Assembly (NCBI RefSeq): GCF_028453695.1
Contig: NC_135777.1
Span: 20,856,796 to 20,920,795, forward strand
Direction: 5' to 3'
DNA length: 64,000 bases
From: Augochlora pura
Taxonomy: Eukaryota; Arthropoda; Insecta; Hymenoptera; Halictidae
Made by a program: the position numbers and the translations under genes
Part shown: positions 50,836 to 61,592 of the stretch, one piece after another
Layout of the letters: every line of letters begins with the position of its first letter
Position numbering within the stretch: the stretch's first letter is position 1
Notes under the pieces: generated by a model
The model's database searches: none
Told to the model about the DNA's origin: nothing
The model's input: the letters and a program-made list of their open reading frames with translations, nothing else

Positions 50836-50888
50836 ACGAGACACGGGATCGCATGAATATTCGAAGGGCAAACGATCACACGGAATTG
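50836..50888 (+). CDS. possible 53-base microexon
   Basis: A pyrimidine-rich acceptor (TTGTATTTCTTCAAATTATCAG) precedes it and a strong donor GTAAGTTT follows. With an incoming phase of two bases it reads ETRDRMNIRRANDHTEL and ends in phase 0. One other frame is also open. No flanking exon can be identified, so it may be an alternative exon of a large-intron gene, a non-coding exon or a chance pair of sites. Confidence 0.25.
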
Positions 50889-51979
50889 GTAAGTTTCGAG
50901 AACCCTGCAGTCGTTCGCCTCTCTCGAAAACGAGCCAACGTGAATCTGCTTTTAACAATATTCAAAAGCGTGCGTTCAGGACCGTAATATTTCACTACTT
51001 ACCGTCCCTATTGAATATTAATGCGGCATTCTGCTAAAAGCCGCCCTTCCGTGGAATTCCTTTGGTACTTCCTTCCGCATGCAAACACCATAGACTTCCG
51101 GGTGTAAACAGTCTTTTCCGAGCCTCCGTCCGAACGATTTTCCCTGGCCATCGGGCAGGTAGCCTGGAACCGGCTAGACAGTGCCCGGCTTCGGGCCCAG
51201 CTCGGTCGGGGTTCTAGGATGACACCGACACTCGATACCTTCTTTTCGGACCACGTCCTCGCCATCGAAATCTACAACGACGCGCTTAAATTCACAAATG
51301 AACGCGCGCCGGGTCGCGTCGCCGGTGATTCTCGGTCGCGTTTCGCTATTCCCTCTCCAACGTCGCGGTGTTCCACCGAATATTCCCTTTCGTGAAAATA
51401 TTATGGAATTTCGGGACGATAAATAAAAAAAAGAGGAGAACGACGCGCCATCGTGGTTCGCTTCGGGTTCGTGAAATTCCACCGGAAGTGGCTGTCGTGT
51501 TTAAACTCGCGGATAATGGACGCCGGAAAATTGAGATATAAATTGCACGTTCGTGATAGAATTTCTTTGGAACAAGATATGCAAATGCGCGCGCGCATGC
51601 CACCAGATAATGACAGATATTTCAGTGCTCGTTCGGTTCTCAAGCCTGGCCGCTTGTTCCCTTTTCGAGACCATCGACAGGTTTTATTTGTACGTACGTG
51701 TTGACAGATATTTTTCTTGTAAATCGTCGGATTCAAGGACGTGTAGTAAATTGCCAAGATCGATTCTCTTTCGCGCAAATCAATTTTTATACTATATTCT
51801 GGTTTTACTTTTCGAACCAATTTAGATCATATTCATTATAAATCATTATTTTTGATTTAGAGCATATATCATAATAATACTGCAGGACCTTCTGTAAAAT
51901 AAAAATTAAATTAATTGTAAGAAATAGAAATTAGATGAAAATGTCTTTTCTCTTTTAAGAATCGTAATGAGTTGAAAAT

Positions 51980-52115
51980 AGTATAATAATATCCATAAAA
52001 GTCTTCTAATGTGTATAATAATTAATAGTATAATGATGTCCATAAAAATCCTGTAATGTATATAATAATTAATAGTATAATAATATCCATAAAACTCCTC
52101 TAATAATTTAATGTT
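51980..52115. repeat. 47-base tandem repeat, about 2.8 copies
   Basis: The unit AGTATAATAATATCCATAAA continues with CTAATGTGTATAATAATTAAT and repeats with few changes. Confidence 0.8.
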
Positions 52116-53320
52116 TTGTTGGAATTTAATCAATTCATTTTTATCATAGATCTACGAGGTTCGGCGGTCTAATTATAATAGAAATCGAGCGTAGCTTAAG
52201 TAAATCTAATTCCGTCGTCGCAAAACGATATGCATTGGCCTCTGTTGGTTTAAAGTCTAAGATACTCTCGAGCCGCGCGGCGCGCTGTAGAACTCCGACT
52301 CGGCAGCGGCGGACTGACACCGAATTAGATAGATTTCCCATGTGGAAGAAATTCAACGAACATAATAATGCTATCATTCCGCGCGATAAGTGGGCTGCGA
52401 TCGTTGTTGAAACACCGTCGGACAGCAACATTATTTTAAGAAACCCGTGCACCGCGACGCGAGACTACGATCACGGCGGATCATTGCTAACCCGGTTGTT
52501 TTTTAATTCGGAACCCGCCTGCCGGTATCACGAGCTAGAATGCTCGACCCGTTTCGCGCGATTTAAATATATGACGAAACGCTGACGATGCATTCACCGA
52601 GGTCCGGAGGCCCGGTATTCCCATGAAGCGAGCGCGACCGTTGTTGCACTAGTCCTGATTGAAAGTACAACGCGAGGAGCATGACAGCCCCTCTGATCAG
52701 TCTGTTATTACGCGTCTGTCAGTTTTCTAGACAGTGTAATATCCACGTACAAGTGACTTCCCGTTGATTTCAATCGCTCTTTTGCAAACAGTACAAACAA
52801 AAATTCGCATGGGTCTCGCGTTGCCGCGCGGAACACGTCGAGAAAAACCCGGCGAGCCTGAAAAATGATCGAGGTAATTTACATTAGACCGCCCGTACGG
52901 TGGTTCGAGGAATTTCATTTTGTCATTACGTCTCCTCTAATAACCTCGAGCCTTGTACGATTAGGTCGTTGCGTGAAGCTGCTCCAAGCGAAACTGGAAT
53001 TCGGTGAATTTTACGTAAACGCGGACTTTCAATTGCGGTTTGTCTTGCTGCAACATGTAGGATGTTCCATTTAAAGCGGATCGCTTAATTAGCTTCTATC
53101 AACTGTGCGTGTATCTTGTAAATACAATCTTCCAATGTTTCCATCGGAAATTATCCGTGATTTTCAGCTTTTATAATTTCGTAGAATTAAGGAAGATCGT
53201 TGGTTGGTCTACTTTAATACATTATTAAAAATTTTGTAAATATGAACATATTGTGAATAGCAAAGTTTTTTAGAAGCTAGTATTCTTTAATAGCAAGATT
53301 TTCAATTTAAAAGCAAGTCC

Positions 53321-53458
53321 ACCGAGGCCTAAGTAAAAATAATTTGTTAGCAATACTACCGAGGCCTGAGTAGAAATAATTTATTAGCAATACTACCGAG
53401 GCCTAAGTAAAAATAATTTATTAGCAATACTACCAAGGCCTAAGTAGAAATAATTTAA
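53321..53458. repeat. 37-base tandem repeat, about 3.7 copies
   Basis: The unit begins ACCGAGGCCTAAGTAAAAAT and ends TTAGCAATACT, with single-base differences between copies. Confidence 0.9.
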
Positions 53459-56400
53459 TATCAAAAGTTTCTGACATCTAATTTCACCTCTGCTTTTATG
53501 AATCTACAAAGCATTGCAAGTTCTGCTACTCTAGATTTTCAACCAAGCAGCGCGATATTAAAAAGATACTCTCGAATAGGCAGCTGCAAACCAATTCGAT
53601 TGCTCATTCCCTAAGAAGAGAAGATCACTCGCGCGAGTATTGACCTCCCGACGACCGAGAATTGTATCAAAGTTGAAGAGAGGGTGCATCTGCCTGTTCA
53701 TTCTTCGGCCGCTGTACAGAGGAAGATGAAACTGTTCATTCATCGCGCTCCAATTTGCCCGTGATCAGCGGCGGAGTTCAATAAACGGGAGAACACAGAG
53801 GACGCACACGTGGGCCAAGAGAGGACCCGACGGTATCGTTTCTGATGTCTCAGTGGGTGCCCCCGTACCACGCAGTCGCCTAATCGGAGAGACGCGACCG
53901 TTTCCTGTGGGCCGTCGCCCGAGGATTCCGAGACGATTCGTCTCGGACACGGTGTTACCTTTTGAGATAGGGCCACGCAAAGGGGTTACAACCTTTTTCT
54001 TCCTCGGCTCTTCGTCTCGCTTCTCTCCTTCATTTTTTTTCTTCTCTCCGCGGAACGCTCTCTCTCTCCTTTTCTTTCTTTTTTTTTATTTACGCTCGGA
54101 GCATTTCCATCGCAGTGGGGGTGTCCAGCTCCGGCAGTCGGTCACAATGAGAGCTAAATTCGACGTCCTTCCTCGTTCAGGGTCGCTCTTCTCTCTAACC
54201 GGCCTACGGACACGGACACACTCTCTCTCTCTCTCTCTCGTTCTCTCTCACTCTCTTTCTCTCTCGCTTGATCCGAAGGCCTCGGCCGAAGGAGATAGCC
54301 AGATACGGGCGCATAAAGGAGAAGGAATCTGCAACAATGAGGCAACAATGAACTGACGCGCTCCCCGCTGCCTGTCAACCGACGACGGACTTCTGCGTTT
54401 TGTGGGAACCCCATTTATATGTTTTTCCTAACATACCTGACCCGGGGCCCAGCGTTTCTCAAGCTCCGGCGATCGGCGAACCGTGACCGAATTCTGTAAT
54501 TTAATAGCGGGACCTGATGGATCGCTATTAAAACGAAAGACGAACGTGCGCGAGCGCGAGCGCGGCTTCTGGCGAGAAGAGAACTGCCCGAGACGCGTCT
54601 AGAGCTGTGTGTTGACCTCCGCCGATGTAAGAACGCGTTTGGCAATTTATGACGCTATTTTTGACCGTCTGAGAGCTGTCCAGCTTGCGGTTCTATTGGT
54701 CGTGGAATATCAGATCGTCGGGAGATAGGTCTTTGAGAAAATTGTTCGGAAATTTGCTAAAAGCTCGGACAATTGGTGCTTAGGACGCTTTTGTGTCTTT
54801 CTATATATACGCGGTGACTGACAGGTTTCCGTGACTTCAGACATTTATCTTCGATTCAACGCGGTCGAGCGTATTTTTGGGTGGAACATCTTCGACGTTA
54901 ATCGCTGCGATTATTAACTCTTCCTGACTATGTTATTTTTGCACGTTTCTTTTAGGTTATGTCAGGTTAAGTCCATTGATTAATTCCTGAACAATGATAT
55001 TAAAAAGTAACATTTTACAGTCTTCAGTTGTTATTGATCACTTCTAGGTACTAATACGCCAATAATTGATTTTATTAATAATTTAACATATTCGTTAATA
55101 TACCAAAATATAACTCCCACTTGTTTTCCTCAGAAGAAATTCTTTAGTTGTCGAGTGACCGCTCGATAAACAGGCCTTCGAAATAAAAAATCGACAATAA
55201 ACGGGCAAGAAAAACATTTCAAACACAGCCTGTTTAATAAAAAATTAAATCCGACAAAAAATACAATTGTATCGCTGTATTCCCGGAAAATGTTCAACGC
55301 CCCTCAACGCGTTAACAATGGCGGAGTCCAATCGCTCGATCAATCTCTCGGCCAGATCCGATAGAGCCACGGATTAAAATACCGCCACTTCAGAAACCTC
55401 TACCACGAATCAACCACCGCAAAAAGCCTAACCATCCGGGATGGAAACTGGTTCGGATCGCTGTCGAAGGGCCCGGAACAGCCGGGAGACTCTCATCCTC
55501 GGATGACTTTCGGGGCCGGAGACCCTGCCAGCCGGTCGAAACGGGCTGAGCACCCCTGGGACTGTTTCTTAAAAGGCACAATATGGAATAATAGGATTAC
55601 ATAAACAACGGCAACAAGACATTGTGGTCGGTCGGCGGGTACTATGGTTAGTAGGTAGGAGGTTGGAAAGTAGTGGTAGGTAGAAGGTTGGCAAGTAGTG
55701 GTGGTAGATCGGCAGCGGGGTGGTGGTGGTGGTAGAAGAGGTAGGCAGAGGTGGAGGGGGAGGAAGAGGGTGCAGTTGGCCGGGGTAGACATTTGCCAGA
55801 TTGCGTTCGGGTATTGAGCTCGATACTTTGTGGATTTCGGACAATAAAACCACCACCACAACCGGCACCAACACTGTCGCCGGTTCGGGCATCGTCGCCG
55901 TCTTAGTCACCTACCCTTCGGTTTCATTCAGGCAGCGACACGCCGGTGCTTTCTATAGGGGCGCCAGCACACAGCAGCGTCGCCGTGGCCACCCCACTAG
56001 GGAATTCCACGGTTAGACGCGTCCTCTCCACCCCAGTCTCGATGGCCGGTGCATTGTCAAAATATTGGCGTCGATCGGATCGCGCGAGCCTTTGTGCGTC
56101 GCCTCATGCCCCGAGCTGACTTTTTCCAAAGCCGCGGGACGCCCCACGATTTTCTGAAAGACTTCTTTTTCTCTCACTCTGCTGCATTTTTTTTCTCTCT
56201 CTCTTTTTCTCTGCCCCACACCAGAACCGCCATTTTACGCTCGATCGTGTGTGTGTGTGTGTGTACGTGGACCAGCGATTCTCTCCTTCCACGGAATTTT
56301 GCGGCGTCGCAGGTATCTGTTACTTCGGCGTCGCGTGATCCAGAGGACCTTTGTCCTCGGGAGCGATCGACACCGCGCGCTCGAGGAGCCTTTCGATTCC

Positions 56401-56590
56401 CCGAGACACGAATTTGTGATTCTCGAAGGGCGCCTTTGTTGCCGGCAGCCACCGCGGTTTCCCGTGGTCCGTGCGAAAAAGATAAATGGCGCGCGAGATC
56501 TTGACTCGCTCTTCTTCCCCTTCTTCTCCTTCGTCTTCTTCTTTCTCCTCTTCGTATTCGTCTCTTCCACTTCGTCTTCGTTTTCGGCTT

Positions 56591-56595
<5 letters not shown>

Positions 56596-56636
<41 letters not shown>
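56596..56636. repeat. (CT)n microsatellite
   Basis: A pure CT run within a pyrimidine-rich segment rich in TTCTTC and CTTCGT. Confidence 0.95.
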
Positions 56637-56639
<3 letters not shown>

Positions 56640-59600
56640 GCTGCCGTTGCTTGTTTCTTGCGGTTCTGGGCTCCTCTGTTGCGGGTGTTGCACGCGCGAC
56701 CGGACCCGCTTCCTTTCTCGTCGGTGTCCGTTTTCCGAGAGGAATCTCGCGCGAGGAAGTTCCTCGCCGATCACTTGCCGCGATTTCTCGTGATTTAACC
56801 CTTCCCGGTTCCGTGCTCGCGTGCGCCGAATTCAATCAGAATTCTTCCGCACTTTCTTTATACTAAGCAGGGAATTATACGGCATCCGACGGCGGAATCT
56901 TTAAGGTGTCTTGAAACGAGTTTACCTGATCGAAAAATATTATTTAAAAAATTAATAGCATTTCCAGAATAATTTTTCTATGATAAATCTTTTAATCTCC
57001 AAATAGGAATTTTTCACGATCTAGTTTTGAAAGCATAATCCACAAGAACAAGAGGCCACGCGGAGACCTTTCGTGCAAGAAAAGCGGCAAGTAATTCTAA
57101 AATACTTATCCCGGCGACACGCGCGAGAAATTCGGTTTAGAACAAAAAAGCGACGAGGTAGCATTCCATCTGGTATTCATACATATGTATGCACGGCGCG
57201 ATACGAATTCGTTGCCAGGTTATAGAATGCTTTAATAAAATACAGTTCAATGGTTCGCCGGTTGTTGCCAATCGATTTTATTTGCTGTATCATGCCGCGC
57301 GCGATTTTTCTCTTCCTCTTTTTTTTTCTTTTTTTTTTTCGAAAAATATACGCCGCAATCCTGGCGTGAACGCGACGATAAAATCGAGCCTGTGCAGCCG
57401 GGGGGGGGGGGGTGGGAAAGAGAGGAGACGAGCCGGAGAGTTCGTGCGAGGTAATAAATGGGTCAAAAATTGTTTAGGTTCTCGAATAAAAGTGATTTCG
57501 ACGACGGGCGAGATTTCTTCGTGCGTTTGCTGCCTTGGTGTTTCCGCCGCCCGCTTTAAATTTATTGTATCGTTTGCAAAACGTGTTCGCGAGAAAAAAA
57601 GAATGGTGCATCGCGGCACGCGAGGGGGGGAGACGATCGATAAAATTGCGGGCCGCTGCTTTTCTGTCCTATTATTTATTCACCCTTCCTGTCATTGTCT
57701 CTCCGACGCACGCAGAATGTGACTCCGATACTAATACGGACGTCGCAACGATAGCTTTTCATTATTCATCGCGAAAATACAAATCGCACGGTGTGTCGAG
57801 AATACATAATCGGCGGTTATTGAGTAACTCGACTGTTTAAGTGGCGTGGAGATATTTTCTCGATGCTCGAGAAACGTCACTTTTCATTAATTAAACCTGT
57901 CGGAGGTTCTTGCGAAATTCATGCGGTGTTGTAAATACATAATTCGGGGATTCTTCTGGATCTATTCTCTTTAATGATTTAAACGTTTCGGTGAGAACGT
58001 CTTCGACGAGACGTTTGTTTTCGATATTTTCTCTGTTAACGTGAAACTAGTTCAAATTATTATTAGATTGGTATCTATGAGAATTCTTAATAACTCAATG
58101 ATTTAAACGCTAAAGATTGTTTTCTGGAAAATTTCGTTACGTTATATATTTTATAAAAGTATTGTATATAAAAAAATATGAAGAAACATATACATACATT
58201 ATAGTTACAGTGACTAACACAGCTTTGAAACTAATTGCAACAGTTTAAGCAGAGCCGACAAATTTTCGATTCTTCGCGCACCGACGTCCAAAGATCACGA
58301 TCTTCGTGTAAGAGGCCCGGTGAAGGTTCTACACAAGTCGATATCTGAAAGGATCTGAGATCAGGATCTACGATTCTTCAGAATAGTAGGACCGTGTGGA
58401 CGTGGCCTGGAGAGTGTTGACTGAAGCGTCCATTGGTCGCGCAGGACACGTTCAATAGCGCGCGGCGATTTCCTGCGGCGAGAAGTTTCGGTGCCGTAGG
58501 CCCCGTGGCAAAAGGACCGGGGAGCGATATTTAAAAGAGGAGCGACAACAATTACCACCGCGGCTGAAAATAGGAGAAGATCCTAAGCCGTCGCCGTATC
58601 CATGGTAACCGTGCCGTGGACGTTTATCTCGATTTTCCGAGCTCGCGCAGCGCACCTTGGTCGAGCCACTGGCGGGATTCAAAAAGGCGAGAACGACGCT
58701 AAAAAGGGTCCCATAGAAATCGCTTATCGTCGATCGCGCGTATACGAACATCCCCCCCCCGGGGGCGGACCGCAAACTGCCGGCCGTAATCGCAACACGG
58801 TTAGAACAGTTTCGCGAAGAACCGTAGACGAGGCGAGCGCGTGTATCGCCGTGAATGTACCACCGGCCCGGCGGTGTTGACGTTTCTTATGCACACAACC
58901 CGACCAACGACAAATATCAATTATTAGGACGAGCTTCTTCCTGCCGTTCTCAGCTGATCCGGTGACGAGGAATCTCCCGCAGACGTTCCGGCCGCAATGT
59001 CCTAACAAGTTTGCCATACCAGATACCGCTGCGAAGTAAACACCGCGCTCGCGTCTCTCGATCGTCGGACCTTTTACAAGCTATAGTAAAATCGTCGGCT
59101 TTGCGGCGGGACGAGAGGCCGGCGAATATACCAACAAACTCCTCGGTTCGACACGAATTTCTATAGAATCAGTTAAATTAAAATATTATCTATTAATTTA
59201 TCGGTGTAACTAGTTTAATAGATTTTTATAGTTGATCTCCATCCAGTGCATTATTTTATGGCATTTTTGCATCGACTCGTGAGAAAGGTAATAGCAGCAG
59301 AAAATAACTTTAGTCGAATGTTATTTTAATTTCCTGCGAAATATTTATTGACACAATTCGTAGAACATTGTGACGTACACAAGCGAGTTCGCATCCAAAT
59401 ACCCGGAAAATTCGACAAATGTTTTGAAATACTACAAACGTAACGCAACTCTGAATTACGCCGACAATTTCGGCGAGTAAGCAACACCGCTTCCTGCTTC
59501 TCACAGAATCGCAGGTCATCATCTCCGACAAAAATAAGAAAGAAATTGCCACGCACGGACGTCGTACATCTCGAAGATCGCAACACGAGATGCATAAATT

Positions 59601-60584
59601 ACAATCCGTGTCTGCGTCGTCGCCTTCCAGGCCAGCGTTTTCCCACTCCATCGGATGGGGGATCTCTGGTGACAGTGGCAACCGGATCACGCTGCCGTTG
59701 CATACAGTTTCCGGTTTAACGTTCTCCATTGAATCCCCACCGGGTCCGGACTCCATCAAAATTCCGTGGCACGCGAGTCAAGCCTTCTCTCCACCGCGCG
59801 TACGTGCGTTCGCGCGCGCGCGCGCGCTGTTCGCGATCGAACAAAGGCATTGTTCTCGACAGTCGAACAAAACGGCGCGAACGGGGAATCGGGGATTCGA
59901 CGCACGGTGGTCAATAACGGGCGTCGTTAAGGTGTCCGGCCGAGCCGATCCGTCCACGGCGGCCGTTTTAATTATAATTAATTCGCCGCACGCGACATCG
60001 AGAGGCGCGGCGCGGGGGACTATCAACGAGGGATCGGGGGCCGGCCTCCGTCTAATTGGCACCGAGCGGCTCCGAGTCCGTGTGCGTGCGGCATTAAACG
60101 GGGAACCGGCGGCGGCGCGCGCGCGCGGCCCTTTTCCATGCCACGGAACCTCTTTAGGGCAATCATGAACTGGTCCCCGGCTCGTAAGCGGCTTCGCTAA
60201 ACGATTCACGCTGTTTGCCGCGAGTATTAGCCGCATTAAGCGCGAGCCACGCGACCACCCACCTCCCCCACCCCCACCCCTCTCGATCGCTCTCATCTGC
60301 ATGAACATCTGACATACGACCGATAAAACCGATCGGCCGGACCCATCTGCCGCGCTTTTTACCCCATTCGTCGTCCCCCCCGACGCCACTCGATCCCGCT
60401 TCGCTGTTCATCGGGTCGGCGAATTTTTCGGACGCTCCGCTGGCCATGATTTTTCAACTACAACGACGAGCAAATTCGTCTCCGCTGATTAATTTCGTAC
60501 AATGCGGAGTTTGCCGGTATCGATCATGTTCGACGAGGTCAGAAGACTTTAACTAAAACAATACAATTAATTTAGAAAATTAAC

Positions 60585-61040
60585 TTGACCCCTTTGCAGT
60601 ATGATTCCTTTCACGACGCGTTGGTCAGCACTTATTCGTCCTTGATAATTATCCTAATAGAGCTGGACAGTTTTTGTTTCTTGTACTGTCTTTATTTACT
60701 TTAGTTTCTGTACTTTGATAACATTCATATTTAACCCTTTGCACTCGGTTGTCCCCTCTCAGGGGACATCGTAATTCTAGTATACGACTAAACATTAAAG
60801 TTTATTAGCGATTTGCAACTATTTCTTGATGTCTACAAATTCATATAAATCGAATATTATTTTAACAATATTATATATACATATACATATATACATATAT
60901 ATCGTATACTATATAATAATATAAATGTTTATAAGCGCTGGTAGGTAACATCCATGATGGCGCCGAGTGCAAAAGGTTAATAGATTTTCCATGAAATATT
61001 TATCACGAGTCTGACTCGTTATAATAATGCAAGGGGTAAA
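60585..61040 (+). mobile_element. TTAA MITE, family A, interrupted by another MITE
   Basis: The left part CCCCTTTGCAGTATGATTCC and right part GAGTCTGACTCGTTATAATA then ATGCAAGGGG match the 15186-15437 copy. The two halves are separated by the element at 60731-60980. The outer target sites are eroded (TTGA on the left, TAAA on the right). Confidence 0.75.
60731..60980 (+). mobile_element. TTAA MITE, family B, inner element
   Basis: The ends are TTAACCCTTTGCACTCGG and CCGAGTGCAAAAGGTTAA with TTAA intact on both sides; it is 250 bases long and non-coding. Confidence 0.85.
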
Positions 61041-61083
61041 AAGTGACAGCACGTCTGCTGAAGATTCCGTACTCATGATTCAC

Positions 61084-61318
61084 TTAACCCTCTGCACTCG
61101 AATCCATTTTAACTGGAAATTTGATATAAAATTTCTGGCTTATAACATTTTCATTCTATGCGACAAAGTGCAACTTTGCGGTTGCTAAATTGATTCCTGC
61201 GACTCGTAGCAACGGTTTTGCTAATCAACAATTATTTAAATCTAAACTTTATCGTTACAAAAATTATTTTGTAACTTCGATGGTGCGCCAGAGTCACCAT
61301 TCGAGTGCAAAGGGTTAA
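61084..61318 (+). mobile_element. TTAA MITE, family B, complete copy
   Basis: The ends are TTAACCCTCTGCACTCGAAT and ATTCGAGTGCAAAGGGTTAA with TTAA on both sides; it is 235 bases long. It shares its termini, but little interior, with the copy at 60731-60980. Confidence 0.85.
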
Positions 61319-61442
61319 TACATAATATAGAAGTAATATAAAATTTAATCGAGTCCTCTTATATCCAGACATATTTTTGACGGCACAGTTCTTTAAGAAA
61401 AATCAATAAAAAAAGTCTTTCAAAAGCGCCAGACAAGAATAA

Positions 61443-61592
61443 CCTCTCAACACTAAGACTATCAAGCTCTATAGTACGATTAACTTTAATTTAATAATAG
61501 ATGGTTGACGTAAGACGTTGGCGAAAAAGTTCCTCACAGAAACGTTTTCATAATGTCATATCATTTTCACTGTTTTAGCAGTTCCAGTGTTA
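61443..61592. mobile_element. possible decayed MITE with AACACT ends
   Basis: CTCAACACTAAGACTATCAA at the left and, inverted, TTAACACTGGAACTGCTAAA at the right agree at about 14 of 20 positions. The interior is AT-rich. Support is weak. Confidence 0.3.

Larger units (their letters stand above)
50889..60584. other. gene-poor stretch
   Basis: It includes CT tracts (54215-54270, 56596-56636), a GT run (56248-56266), a G-rich GGTAGG/GGTGG segment (55630-55790), a 13-G run (57400-57412) and several CpG islands. No exon is supported. Confidence 0.5.

Noticed and set aside
55630..55790. GGTAGG/GGTGG-rich segment as a telomere-like or coding repeat
   Set aside because: The unit is irregular, differs from the insect TTAGG telomere repeat, and the opposite-strand Pro/Thr-rich frame is low complexity.
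56235..56835. Overlapping frames of 170-180 codons on both strands
   Set aside because: They are produced by the (CT)n tract and neighbouring TTC/CTT-rich sequence.
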